This document shows positions 25,621-35,700 of a stretch of DNA of 64,000 bases, piece after piece (within the stretch, counting starts at the first letter, position 1; each line of letters begins with the position of its first letter). This stretch comes from Bacteroidia bacterium (GTDB lineage Bacteria > Bacteroidota > Bacteroidia > J057): contig JAUIKF010000012.1 of NCBI GenBank assembly GCA_030430575.1, positions 79,717 to 143,716 on the forward strand, written 5' to 3'. The notes below the pieces were generated by a model, which searched no databases, had not been told where the DNA came from, and saw only the letters and a list, made by a program, of their open reading frames with translations. The position numbers were made by a program, and so were the translations under genes.

Positions 25621-27534
25621 ATGGCCCTCCCCTCTTCATTTCTCAATCAATACTTTGACCACATATATGTGCTCAATCTCAGGCGACGTGTGGACCGAAG
25701 GATAGAAATGAACAATAAGCTCAATTATCTAGGTATCAAAGCAGAATTTGTGGAGGCTGTAGATGGCTATTCCCCCCTTCCCCTTTTGGAATATGAAATC
25801 TTCGCTAGTCAACCCATAGGGGGTAAAGGGAGCCATCCACTAGAATACCATCGCAAACGCAAGGCCATTGAAAATGCGGGAGCCTGGGGCTGCCTCAAAA
25901 GTTATTTGGGAATGATAGAAGATGCCAAAAATCGAGGCTTTCAACGCATTTTGTGTTTGGAAGACGATGCGGTTTTTCACAGAGACTTCGAAAACCGATT
26001 TCAACAAGCTATCAGCGTCATTCCTCCAGATTGGAAGCTACTTTACTTGGGGGCTACTCAACGTTTTTGGGAGGTTCCAATAGGCTTAGCCTACCCTGAT
26101 AAAAGCAAAATTGAGTTTGACCCTCTCGCCGCCTACTACCTTCCGAAAAAGACAAATGGGTCTTTTTCGATAGGTCTTCACGCTTCAATATTTGATCTTC
26201 TGATTCAGGAAATCCTAAAAATGAATTGTGCCTTCGACTCTGGGCCCTTAAGGGCCGTAAGCGAAGCCTATCCGGAGGCGAGCATTGTGCTTTATCCCAA
26301 TCTTATCATAGCTGATGTCACAGATACCGATATTCGCGGAAAGCGAGATCAGCAAGCATTGGCTGAGAAAGTGAGATGGAACCTCTCAGATTATGATTTT
26401 CAATTTCAATTGAAAAATAGAGAGTTGCCCACTTCCAATAATTTACCAATCATGAAAAAGCTGGAATATCGTCAACACAGAAATATATTGCTGGAAGGAT
26501 ACAAAACGATTTTTTTCATTCTCTCCAAAAACGGATGCTCTTCCATCAAATCTCAACTACTTGAACCCTTAGGCATGGAGGATAAAAGTGAGGATTTATC
26601 CCAAGATATTCATCGTCCAGACTTATACCCATTCCCTTTTGCCCCTCATGATGAACTAAAAACCACCTATAACGACTATATTAAATTTACCATTGTCCGG
26701 AACCCTTGGAGCAGGTTGGTTTCGTGCTTTAAGGACAAAATTCGGCCTGCGACCTATAATGAAGCAGGATATAAAGACGGAGTAGCCATGCCTCTTCAGC
26801 GGTTTGACGTTTTTTATGGAGGAATGTCTTTTGAGGCATTTGTAGATGCCGTATGTGAGATTCCAGACGCGGTGGCAGATCACCATTTCCGATCTCAGGT
26901 GTATCAGCTAATTGATGATGAGGCGGAATTGGTGGTCAATTATATTGGGAGGCTGGAAACGCTGGAAGTTTCACTTCAGGAGATTTCTCAAAAAACAGGT
27001 CTTGAGTTTTCTGCCCACTTTCATATAAACAAAACTTCTCAAAAGCCTTATCAGGCATATTATACTGAGGAACTAAAAGCAAAAGTCCAGAAACGCTTTT
27101 CTACTGATATTGCCTTCTTGGGATATACCTTTGAGGGTCAAGAGGGCCTACCGACCATTGGGATGATTGACGATGCCTGGCGTGCGCATTTTTCCCAAAA
27201 AAATCTTCTGAACCATATCTTAAAAGAAAAAAACAGAGAATTGGGGGCAGAAGTCAATTCTTTGAATAGGGAAAATGAAAAGCTGGCTCAATTGAGACAA
27301 AAAGTTGATGGCCGAAATAAAAAGATGGCTGAGACTATTCAGCAGCTTAAAAAAACCAACCAGAATTTGAGGGCAAGGCTCGCAAAAGCTATTGAGTCCC
27401 AGATCAAACCGTTGACCCAACAACTGGCCCACGAAAAGACAGAAAATGAGAAGATCAAAAAATCCCTTTCCTGGAGAATAACAGGGCCTCTGCGGAAGAT
27501 AGGGTCACTTTTTAGCCTCAGAAGAAATGATTAG
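25621..27534 (+). CDS. GT25 glycosyltransferase-sulfotransferase fusion
   Basis: A 637-residue two-enzyme protein. Residues ~10-250 match family 25 (LPS-type glycosyltransferase): FDHIYVLNLRRRVDRR, VEAVDGYSPL, AWGCLKSYLGMIEDA and LCLEDDAVFHRDF. Residues ~285-510 resemble a sulfotransferase: TIFFILSKNGCSSIKSQ as the 5'-PSB loop and KFTIVRNPWSRLVSCFKD as the 3' site, then YIGRLETLE and the HINKTSQKPY block also seen in the next gene. Residues ~530-610 look like a coiled coil; the end is SLSWRITGPLRKIGSLF, the shared tail. It may add and sulfate a sugar in one pass. The next sulfotransferase overlaps its end by eight bases. Confidence 0.85.
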   Translation: MALPSSFLNQYFDHIYVLNLRRRVDRRIEMNNKLNYLGIKAEFVEAVDGYSPLPLLEYEIFASQPIGGKGSHPLEYHRKRKAIENAGAWGCLKSYLGMIEDAKNRGFQRILCLEDDAVFHRDFENRFQQAISVIPPDWKLLYLGATQRFWEVPIGLAYPDKSKIEFDPLAAYYLPKKTNGSFSIGLHASIFDLLIQEILKMNCAFDSGPLRAVSEAYPEASIVLYPNLIIADVTDTDIRGKRDQQALAEKVRWNLSDYDFQFQLKNRELPTSNNLPIMKKLEYRQHRNILLEGYKTIFFILSKNGCSSIKSQLLEPLGMEDKSEDLSQDIHRPDLYPFPFAPHDELKTTYNDYIKFTIVRNPWSRLVSCFKDKIRPATYNEAGYKDGVAMPLQRFDVFYGGMSFEAFVDAVCEIPDAVADHHFRSQVYQLIDDEAELVVNYIGRLETLEVSLQEISQKTGLEFSAHFHINKTSQKPYQAYYTEELKAKVQKRFSTDIAFLGYTFEGQEGLPTIGMIDDAWRAHFSQKNLLNHILKEKNRELGAEVNSLNRENEKLAQLRQKVDGRNKKMAETIQQLKKTNQNLRARLAKAIESQIKPLTQQLAHEKTENEKIKKSLSWRITGPLRKIGSLFSLRRND

Positions 27535-28102
27535 CCATCACCATCAATGTATTTTTGTTCACTGCCAGAAATGTGCTGGAGAAAGTATTGAAATGGCTTT
27601 AACAGGAAAAGCCGATAAGGGATACGGCGGCGATTTTTTTGCAGGAAGTCCAGAAAAGCATTTTTCTGCTAAGGCATATATCAATAAATATGGCCAAGAG
27701 CTATGGCAGCAATATTTCACATTTTCTATTGTGCGAAACCCTTGGGATAGAATTATCTCATGGGTTCGTTACCGAGATGTGAGACATAAAAGAGCGGGAG
27801 AATTAACCCCCGAAAGGATTATAGCAGATGTGAAAATGCCATTTATTCAGAGAAGCTCTTTTGAAGAGCTCTTGTTTGAAGACGGTCAGTTATTGGTGGA
27901 CTTTGTGGGGCGATTTGAGAACCTAGGAGCCGATTTTCAGCATATCTGCCATCACTTGAATATTCCTGCTCAGCCCTTGCCTCATATCAATAAAACCGAC
28001 CATAATCCTTATTGGACTTATTATAATGAAGAAGCGATTGAGCTGGTAGGCGAGCTTTTCAAGCAAGATATTGCTTATTTTGGGTATGAATTTGGAAAAT
28101 AA
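27527..28102 (+). CDS. Sulfotransferase (family 2 type)
   Basis: A compact 191-residue sulfotransferase. QCIFVHCQKCAGESIEMAL is the 5'-phosphosulfate loop, with a cysteine in place of the usual PKTGG residues. FSIVRNPWDRIISWVRYRD is the 3'-phosphate site. DFVGRFENLGADFQHICHHL and PHINKTDHNPYWTYY are typical for the HIPKTGG-type family. It resembles the sulfotransferase half of the preceding fusion and overlaps it by eight bases. It may be a partner or a spare copy of that activity. Confidence 0.87.
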   Translation: MISHHHQCIFVHCQKCAGESIEMALTGKADKGYGGDFFAGSPEKHFSAKAYINKYGQELWQQYFTFSIVRNPWDRIISWVRYRDVRHKRAGELTPERIIADVKMPFIQRSSFEELLFEDGQLLVDFVGRFENLGADFQHICHHLNIPAQPLPHINKTDHNPYWTYYNEEAIELVGELFKQDIAYFGYEFGK

Positions 28103-28111
28103 AAACAGGAT

Positions 28112-29086
28112 ATGAAAAAAAAGCTACAAAATATACTGGTTTTCACCTTAAGTCTTGTCTTTATTTTTATCACTCTAGAAATCGTTTTTAGATGCTTATC
28201 AATATCTCACAATCACCCTTGGAATCCAGGAACTGTCGAGCAATCCAAAGAGCTTGGCTGGAAGACCATAGCGGACTTTTCTCACCAAGGTACTTGGGAA
28301 GAAATAGGAACTGTTCATTATTCTACCACCTATGATGGTTTTAGGAAATTTGGAGATACCGCTACCCAAAAAATCAAAATCCTAGTTATTGGCGATTCTT
28401 TTACTCAGGCCGTGAATGTCTCTGATGAGGATACCTATTACCATTATTTACAAAATCAGTCATCCTCTATCGAGGTTTTTGCTTATGGTTGTGGGAGTTA
28501 TGGAACTTTACAAGAGTTTATGATTTTGGACAAATATTTAGCGGTCATCAAGCCTGATTTGGTGCTGTGGCAATTTTGCCCCAATGATATATATAATAAT
28601 CACTACCAACTTGAACCTCGAATTTTTGGCTCACCGAGACCCTATTTGATCAATCATGAGATTGTCTATTTTAAACCGAGTTGGATAAAATTATTGGCAA
28701 AAAAATCAAAGTTATTGAAATTTGTTGACAATAAAATACATAGGATGCTAGTCAAAAAACTTAACGACCCCTCCATTATTAATGATACATCCTTTGTAAA
28801 TGCAGTAAATACAACTCAAGAGATCATCGGTATGATTAAAGAAAGGATTGGGAATACTCCCTTTGTTGGATTTTCTGTAGGAACTAGGCATCAACAGTTC
28901 TTTAAAGCAGCGTGTCAAAAGTCCAATTTGGGCTTTATTGATTATGTCCCTGCTAAGATCTCAGCAGCTCGAAAAAAAGGAATAAAAATAAACGACATGC
29001 CCCATGATGGCCATTGGAATGAAACAGGTCATGCCATTGCTGGATTGGCCATTTGGACCTATCTAAAAGATAAGATTTCAAAGTAA
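28112..29086 (+). CDS. Membrane-anchored SGNH/GDSL hydrolase-like protein
   Basis: A 324-residue protein with an N-terminal anchor (residues ~8-28). Classical SGNH blocks are present: I ILVIGDSFTQAVN with S96, II VFAYGCGSYGTLQEF, III LWQFCPNDIYNN, and V DGHWNETGHAIAG with D299 and H301. All catalytic residues are in place, so an active periplasmic esterase or acyltransferase is plausible. It is different from the long paralogues at 18670 and 20476. It follows a sulfotransferase by nine bases and is followed by a glycosyltransferase one base later, inside a glycan operon. Confidence 0.85.
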   Translation: MKKKLQNILVFTLSLVFIFITLEIVFRCLSISHNHPWNPGTVEQSKELGWKTIADFSHQGTWEEIGTVHYSTTYDGFRKFGDTATQKIKILVIGDSFTQAVNVSDEDTYYHYLQNQSSSIEVFAYGCGSYGTLQEFMILDKYLAVIKPDLVLWQFCPNDIYNNHYQLEPRIFGSPRPYLINHEIVYFKPSWIKLLAKKSKLLKFVDNKIHRMLVKKLNDPSIINDTSFVNAVNTTQEIIGMIKERIGNTPFVGFSVGTRHQQFFKAACQKSNLGFIDYVPAKISAARKKGIKINDMPHDGHWNETGHAIAGLAIWTYLKDKISK

Positions 29087-29087
29087 A

Positions 29088-29915
29088 ATGGAAAAGGGAT
29101 ACCTATACATCGCTACTGGCGAAACATATATCGCTGAGGCTACCGTTTCGGTAAATAGCTTGCGGCGGCACGCGCCCCATATCCATGCCACCCTGATCAC
29201 AGATGAGCCTGTGACCAATGAAGCATTTGACCAAATTCAGGTATTACCCAAAACACAGGTTTACCAAAGAAAACGAAAAGAAGGGTTTATGTATAAGGTG
29301 ATGGGCCTACAACATTCCCCTTATGAAAAGACTTTTTTTGTAGACACTGATACTTGGTTTTGTGATCATTGCGAAGAGCTGTTCCTGCTATTGAATTATT
29401 ACGATTTACTGGTGGCTCCAGCCCCCGCAGACGTCACCCCCGTGGTAATTGATGGGCAGCCATTGGAAGGGTATATTACCTATAATACTGGCATTATTGT
29501 ATTTAAGAAAAGTCCATTGATGACACAATTTTTGGCAGATTGGCTTCGGCTTTTTGAAGAAAAATACCACCACTGTCAACCTCCCTTTGTCGATGCACTA
29601 CTCCATCACAAGGTACACCTATACGCGCTGCAACCGATTTACAATTTTCGGGTGCCTTTCTTTGTGGCTTTACCTCCAAAGAAAATAAAGATTATTCATG
29701 GGAGGAGTGATGATTATGAGCAACTAGTCAATAAGGTGAATCATAACCCTATCCATCGTGGATGGGACCCTGTAGCTCAACGCATGTTGAGGAAAAAAGT
29801 AACTTGGAAAGAGCGGGTATTGGAGGATTGGAAGTTTTTGCGAAAAAGCGTTTGGAACTGGTTACATAATAAGGAATCCCCCTACCCCATTAAAAAGAGT
29901 AATCCCCGCAAGTGA
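29088..29915 (+). CDS. GT8-like glycosyltransferase
   Basis: A 275-residue GT-A-like protein: YLYIATGETYIAEATVSVNSL at the N-terminus and a DxD motif in KTFFVDTDTWFCD. YITYNTGIIVFKKSPL is the family-8-like region after the metal site, and IKIIHGRSDDYE is the late histidine. It probably uses a nucleotide sugar with a metal ion. Its 3' end overlaps the convergent sulfotransferase gene by 26 bases. It is the last gene of the plus-strand unit that starts at 16082. Confidence 0.75.
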   Translation: MEKGYLYIATGETYIAEATVSVNSLRRHAPHIHATLITDEPVTNEAFDQIQVLPKTQVYQRKRKEGFMYKVMGLQHSPYEKTFFVDTDTWFCDHCEELFLLLNYYDLLVAPAPADVTPVVIDGQPLEGYITYNTGIIVFKKSPLMTQFLADWLRLFEEKYHHCQPPFVDALLHHKVHLYALQPIYNFRVPFFVALPPKKIKIIHGRSDDYEQLVNKVNHNPIHRGWDPVAQRMLRKKVTWKERVLEDWKFLRKSVWNWLHNKESPYPIKKSNPRK

Positions 29916-30534
29916 TTTCTTTTTTGAATTTCTGGGTTATCAACATTTTTAATTCATCATCATAATAATGCGTATAGCGTTTCCTGAATGACTGATTCAC
30001 AAATGGAAAAGAAGCAAAGGGAATATCTATTAATTCACACAATCTCTGGACATCTTCTTGGAGCCGTTCGAATCTGATGAGAAAATCTATTTCGTCAGTG
30101 AGAAAATGGGGGCGTTCTGGGATCAAGGAAATGCCTAAGCGTTTGTTAGTACGTGCAGCCCAGTCTGGAGTATTCAGGTAAAATTGCGCAGGCTTAGCCT
30201 TTTCCACTATCCGTATAAATTCTGACCTGTTCCATTCAGTGTACTTTCTATGAGGAGAAAAATAAAAAGAGATCATACGATCCCAAGGGTTCCTTATAGT
30301 GGCTATCTTAAAAAGACTTTTATACAATTTGGGTTCTATCATTTCCTTAAATTCAGACAATGGAGAGTGTTTGATAAAATGATAAGAGCCATTGCGGTAT
30401 CGAGTTTTCCCATCTTTGGGATCACGAAAAACCAACAATTCATCTTCTGAGAAAGGTTGCAAGAATTGTCTCAAGGACGTCCCGCCAGTTTTAGGAACGT
30501 GGATGAACAAAAATCTTTTTTGGATAGAAATCAT
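29890..30534 (-). CDS. Sulfotransferase (family 2 type)
   Basis: A sulfotransferase of about 214 residues with the 5'-phosphosulfate loop RFLFIHVPKTGGTSLRQFL and the 3' site KIATIRNPWDRMISFYFSP. LIRFERLQEDVQRLCELI is the usual stretch after the active domain. I chose the ATG of MISIQKRFLF, 10 residues before the loop as in relatives; a GTG 11 codons upstream overlaps the preceding stop as GTGA and could also be used. It is the last gene of a seven-gene minus-strand unit and overlaps the convergent GT gene by 26 bases. Confidence 0.87.
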   Translation of the reverse strand: MISIQKRFLFIHVPKTGGTSLRQFLQPFSEDELLVFRDPKDGKTRYRNGSYHFIKHSPLSEFKEMIEPKLYKSLFKIATIRNPWDRMISFYFSPHRKYTEWNRSEFIRIVEKAKPAQFYLNTPDWAARTNKRLGISLIPERPHFLTDEIDFLIRFERLQEDVQRLCELIDIPFASFPFVNQSFRKRYTHYYDDELKMLITQKFKKEITCGDYSF

Positions 30535-30563
30535 GATAAATAGAATAGCTATTCGACAACACT

Positions 30564-31460
30564 TCACAATGAGCTAGAAGAGCTCAAAGCTCTCAAACAA
30601 TTGCGAAAAGCAGGATTTTTCATATAGGTTATATCTGGACCTGTTTGGGGAAGATAGTGATTGCAAAATTCCTTAAGTGCTATAGCAAATTCTATTTGCT
30701 TTTTTTGATGAATATCAAAGTGACTCAAGAAGTAATCACAGACCTTTATCAACTCTTCATAATTATAGAACCTAATATTTTTTATACTCCTCCGTCTAAA
30801 CCACCGCTTATCATCCCCTAAGTGAAAGGTAAGATGGGCATCTTCCAGCCAAAGAAAATGTTGAGATTGCGATATCATATTTATACAAAAAAACATCCCT
30901 ACAGGACCAGAACCGATAAAGCCGTTCTCCCAGTGAAAGTGCTTAAGGAAAGCATTGGGAAATACAAAACAGTCGATCCCTACATGCCGCTTTCCCAAAG
31001 TAGCGTACATCATGTCCAAGGTTGTCAATTGGTCATCTATTGTCCTTCGGTTAATGGCAATAGCATCGTGGCCTTGATTGACCAAGTCATTGATAGCAGT
31101 GTAAAAATAGGGCTGTACCGAAATGTCGACATTGGAATAGATCAAGTATCCTTGATTAGGTAAGAAAGGCAAGACGCTATTCAGTATATCAGCAATAAGG
31201 GGTAATTTTTTATGGCAAGAAGGTCCAAAGACATCTATAATAGAGCGCGTTAGGTCTGGCGTTTTGGTGAAATATGAAGGAATAATGGCATGGTCTTCAA
31301 TAAACTGCGTTGTAAATAGCTGAACCGCCAAATTAGGGCAGGTGGATTTCGCAAACACTTGTGCTCTTCGGAGACTCTCAAAGGTAATAGGCTGGGCTTT
31401 ATAGAGGTCTGACTTAGGGCCTGTTTTTACAGGGTTAATGATATGTGTAAAGTGATTCAT
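30564..31460 (-). CDS. Unrecognised protein, possibly GT-A-like
   Basis: About 298 residues with no family I can name surely. Features hint at a glycosyltransferase-like fold: an N-terminal FTHIINPV strand, a central GYLIYSNVDISVQPYFY (a D-I-S in the place of DxD), AIAINRRTI, and a WLEDAHLTFHLGDDKRW stretch that could be a late active-site block. I used the ATG two bases after the preceding stop; an upstream start would overlap the GT2 gene by 80 bases. Its place between a GT2 and a sulfotransferase supports a glycan role, but this is inference. Confidence 0.5.
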   Translation of the reverse strand: MNHFTHIINPVKTGPKSDLYKAQPITFESLRRAQVFAKSTCPNLAVQLFTTQFIEDHAIIPSYFTKTPDLTRSIIDVFGPSCHKKLPLIADILNSVLPFLPNQGYLIYSNVDISVQPYFYTAINDLVNQGHDAIAINRRTIDDQLTTLDMMYATLGKRHVGIDCFVFPNAFLKHFHWENGFIGSGPVGMFFCINMISQSQHFLWLEDAHLTFHLGDDKRWFRRRSIKNIRFYNYEELIKVCDYFLSHFDIHQKKQIEFAIALKEFCNHYLPQTGPDITYMKNPAFRNCLRALSSSSSL

Positions 31461-31462
31461 TT

Positions 31463-32209
31463 TCAAGTAATTCCAGGATTTTCTGTAGTTAGAATAGGAT
31501 TGATTCCTGCCTGGGGTAGGTATACCAAGTTCTTGCTCCGCCAATTGATCAGCCTACGCTGCTTTTCATAGGCCGGAGCCTTCTCCGCCGTGAAGGGGTG
31601 ACGGGGGTGATACAATTTAAGGGAAGGCTCCCACTGAATCGCTAATCCATAATTCCGAAAGCGCGTGTATATATCACGTCCATTGGCGTGAAAGCCCGTC
31701 TCAAAAATCGGCGTCTGATCATATCCATTGATGGCTAGCAGCCATTTTTTTCGGACGGTGAGGCAGCCACCGTAATTGGTGGGATTGGTGATGACACATT
31801 TTTGTTTCAATTCCTCAAAATTGTGGCTATGGAGGGGGTTGTTTTCCACCTCATTGTATCGGTAGCCGTATGTCACAAGTTTGTCATAGGCTTGGTGAAT
31901 ATCCCAGACTTTTTGGATAAAATCAGGCTCCACAATGACATCCGCATCGGGAATGATTATCAATTCTCCCTGAGCCTGTTTGATGCCTTCATTAAAACAA
32001 TATGAGGAGTGATATATGGTGTCTGGTGGATTCCCAATACAGATCGTTTTTAACCTTTCTTGATAAGATAATTCAGGATTGGCTTTTTGATAAAACTCTA
32101 CCCAAATCACCTCAAAATCCTCCTTCGGAAAATCCTGTTGACAAAAATAAGTGGCTCCAAATGTATTTTCCCTAAAGGAGCCATCAATCATAATCACACT
32201 TATTTTCAT
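31463..32209 (-). CDS. GT2-like glycosyltransferase
   Basis: A 248-residue family 2-like enzyme: KISVIMIDGSFRENT at the N-terminus, the SSYCFNEGIKQAQGELIIIPDADVIVEPDF segment split as usual by the metal-binding DAD, GGCLTVRKKWLLAINGYD, and a final HPRHPF. It resembles glycosyltransferases that act on polysaccharide intermediates. It is tightly packed, two bases from the next gene and one base from the previous stop. The acceptor is unknown. Confidence 0.8.
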   Translation of the reverse strand: MKISVIMIDGSFRENTFGATYFCQQDFPKEDFEVIWVEFYQKANPELSYQERLKTICIGNPPDTIYHSSYCFNEGIKQAQGELIIIPDADVIVEPDFIQKVWDIHQAYDKLVTYGYRYNEVENNPLHSHNFEELKQKCVITNPTNYGGCLTVRKKWLLAINGYDQTPIFETGFHANGRDIYTRFRNYGLAIQWEPSLKLYHPRHPFTAEKAPAYEKQRRLINWRSKNLVYLPQAGINPILTTENPGIT

Positions 32210-32210
32210 A

Positions 32211-32741
32211 CTAAAATGTGTAGCGGTATTTTTCTATATCCAATCGATACATTTTATAGACCATCTCCTTGGTCTGCTCATCGTAATAGGGCCGATAATC
32301 TACTTGTCTCGCTGTTTTCCGCTTATGGACCTGGGGATCAAGCGCAATGCCTGTCGTCTCTGCAATATGTGCTAAGTCTTCAGTTCTATGCTCAAACCTC
32401 CCTATAAAATCCACTCCCTCTGTATTGAGGTATTCATAATAATATTTTTTTTCCCAATCAGGAGGTTGATAATGGTGAAGGAAATACGCAAGTGGCTTCT
32501 GAGAGAGCTGGTTTATGTTGCTAAAATAAGGTTGTTGATACAGTGAAATTATCCTGTCCCAGGGGTTTCTGACAAAGGAGAATACAAACGCATTTTTCCA
32601 AGCTGCTTCTCCTACTCGCCTTTGGAGATCCTTAGCAGTAAGGTGTTTTTCATCATTTCCCAACTGAAACCCCAATGCCGCCTCTATACTTGTACCCCCT
32701 GTCCGGGGAATATGGATAAAAATCAAATTTTGATAGATCAA
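32211..32741 (-). CDS. Sulfotransferase, probable TTG start
   Basis: A 176-residue sulfotransferase of the HIPKTGG type: LIYQNLIFIHIPRTGGTSIEAAL is split here as the 5' loop, FVFSFVRNPWDRIISLYQQ is the 3' site, and DFIGRFEHRTEDLAHIAE follows. Upstream ATGs in this frame would overlap the large preceding gene by 44 bases or more, and their extra residues look random. A TTG four bases after that gene's stop gives the usual spacing of about eight residues to the loop, so I used it. It is embedded in a unit of sulfotransferases and glycosyltransferases. Confidence 0.78.
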   Translation of the reverse strand: MIYQNLIFIHIPRTGGTSIEAALGFQLGNDEKHLTAKDLQRRVGEAAWKNAFVFSFVRNPWDRIISLYQQPYFSNINQLSQKPLAYFLHHYQPPDWEKKYYYEYLNTEGVDFIGRFEHRTEDLAHIAETTGIALDPQVHKRKTARQVDYRPYYDEQTKEMVYKMYRLDIEKYRYTF

Positions 32742-32745
32742 TGAA

Positions 32746-35700
32746 TTACTTCTTTTGGTTTTTAAATTTGTGAGATAGCTTATTTGCATGGGGAAAAGGC
32801 GCGTTAGGAATCGGTTTTTCCAAAAACGCACAAAGCTTCTCCCAGCCATTTTCTTTTGTAATATCAATCTTCAATAGCTTTTCAGCGGGTTTATCTGCAA
32901 AAAATCGATTGACACGCTCGTCAAATGCGTGGTAGGCTGCTTCCCAATTGGGATACTGCGTGTACAGGCTACCATAAGCTGCTTGATAGATGGGATTATA
33001 GTCATGATACAGTTTGTCTAATAGCCCACTTTCACTTTTAGGTTTTGCTAGCCAAGCCTTGAATTCTTTGGTAGTGGTAAACCCACGCGGTCTGTAGAGG
33101 TTACTACTAGACCTTACCCAGTCTGTGAGATTTCGCTCAGTATAGATGAATATGGCATTGGGGAATAGCGCATATAACTCTTCAAATCTATAGGAAACAG
33201 GAGAATCTGTAAAGGCATCGTAGTAGTAAAAATCCTCCAGGTCCAGGACTTTACGGGTAATGGGATTGATAAAATGGATCACTGCATATCCCAGGATATT
33301 CAATGCGTCAGTTAGAGAAGTCGTTCCAGTCCTGCTCAAGCCAATCCCAAAGACTTTGGGTTGTGCATTTCCCGCACCTCCAAGATAGTTCTTTTTCCAG
33401 GTCTTGAGCAGTCTGAGAATATAATTGGGGTCTTCTATCTGGGTAGAAGATTGAGTCGGAACTGGAAAGTCTACCATGAAGTTGCTAGCACGCTCATACT
33501 GACGCGCACCAATTAGTGCTTGAGCCAAAAGGCGTTGTACATCCTTTGAGCGCGGGAATTGAGAATAAAGATTCTCAAGCAGTGTGATGGCTTCATGGTA
33601 TTGTCCCGCGATGATCCATAGTCCTGCCTTGAAGACCGAGGCGTTATGGCTGCTCCCATGATGAGCCATCATGGCATCTATGGTTTTGATTCCAGCATCA
33701 TATTGGGCATGGTTTACGAGAAATTTTGCTTTACGCCTATAGCTAGATTTGGCATGTGTTTGAGCAATAGATTGATTTAACCAGGAAAGGGCCTCTTCAC
33801 GTTTATATTGGGCAATTGCCATGGAAGCCATACCCTCATAACCCATGGGGTCTGTGGGATTTACTAAGAAGGATTGAAAGATGGGTTTTGCAGCGTCAAA
33901 CGCGCCCAAATTGACCATAGCAAGGGCTGATTCAAATAGAGCCTGGGGATTTTTGGGAAATAATGTTAGGACCTTTTGCCACCTTTCTTGAGCAAGAGAC
34001 CATTCTTTTCTCCTGGCGGCGATCGAAGCCATCCCAATATGTCCCTGAGGGCTTTGGGGGAAATCCTGGATCAATTTCTCAAATATTTTGCTCGCGCTTT
34101 TATAGTATCTTCGGGATAATAATGATTGGCCGATTAAATTGTATAGTTGTTTTAAATAGGCAGGCGGTTTAGGAGAATTAGTAAATACTCTTGTCTTGAA
34201 ATTTAACCAATAATCAACCACGCTTCCCACATCCAGTGCAATCCCTCCCTTTTGTTTAATGAGATGGCAATATATTTTCCCCAAAAAACCCGCAGCTACA
34301 ATAAAAACTTCTCCAGGACCATCGACTGTTAATCTTTCACAGATATCCTCAAATTGCTTAGGGAAATGTGGGCTATCGGTAGAGGCTGACAATCCCATTT
34401 GCTGGGCATATTTATTTTCAGGTGGGAGGTGGAAAAATTTCTGGACATGGATGCCATGTTGTTCTTGGAGAAGGTGAGGCAACGAGTCATGGCAAGAAAT
34501 GAGTGAGCAGGATTTTATATTATCTAAAATTAGATTCCAAAAACCTAGTTCTTCAAGCTGGGTATGAATATGACAGGAAGTAAGTAAAGGAAGACGAGGA
34601 GTAACCGTTTTATGGTGTGATTCCTTAAAAGATGCCTGCTTAATCACTCGATTGATAACTGCCAAAAGCCCTCTACTTTCGAAGGATTCTCCTGCTTTAT
34701 CTCCTTGGGACCTTAAGGCCACCTTACTACATCTGATCGGATCAGGAATACCGATAATATCTGCTTGTTCCAGGGCGGCTAAATACTGTGGCTCGATTTT
34801 TTCCCACGCCTCTGAAGACATTTGGCCTTTTCCCCACCAAATTTTTTGACTGATCAATTGATCAGCTTTCTGAGCATGTCTTTTCTGCTCATCATACGGT
34901 AAGAAATGCCCCTCCCCATCTCCTAGCCTAATCAGGGAATACGGCGTCTTTGAGTTGATATGCGAAAGGATATGATCGACTACGAGATAGCATTCGATAG
35001 GGGAAGTGGCAGTATTTAGATAAACCTGAGGGTACTTTTCTGCCAAAAGGCTAAATTTTTCAAACGCTTCCAGTAGCCAATTCTCAGACTGACCATGTGC
35101 TGGGTGTGCTAGCACAAGAGGCTTAATTTCTTGTAATACAGGGGAGATTGGGGCATATTCTGCGCCATCTAAGCGGGCCTGGAAATTAGGCATATTTAAC
35201 GCTTGCACATGTTTGATTTTTTCCCGCTCAAACAATAACAAAACATGTGTCACCAGATGGTGTTTCAGTGCTTTTCTTTTAAGTGTTGTATCAATAAAAG
35301 CCTCAGCTTTGTGATACTTCCCCTGGTTGACTAATAAATGGCAATACGCCATTACCACATCTCTATTTATGTTCCGAGCACCTTTGACTTCTTTAAGAAA
35401 GGATTCAAGTTTATCGATTTTATTCTGAATAAGTAATATGTCGATATATGGCTTGGCAAATTTGGGATAGATATCTGGCTTAGTGAAATCCCATTCAGGC
35501 TGAATCAATTCATAAATTGTATGAGCCTCATGATAATTTCCCATGAGCCAATAATTATAGGCATGTGCCTGCTTGAGCTGGAAGTGATGAGGATATTTAG
35601 ATAAAGCCCCTTCTAATACTGCCTGGGCAGCTTGGTAGTCATACTGATGTTGATAACTCTTAACTTCACCTAACATCATCTCTATTTTTTTTTCTATAAG

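Noticed and set aside
31461..31544. Upstream start for the unrecognised gene at 30564
   Set aside because: It would overlap the GT2 gene by over 80 bases; an ATG lies two bases after that gene's stop.
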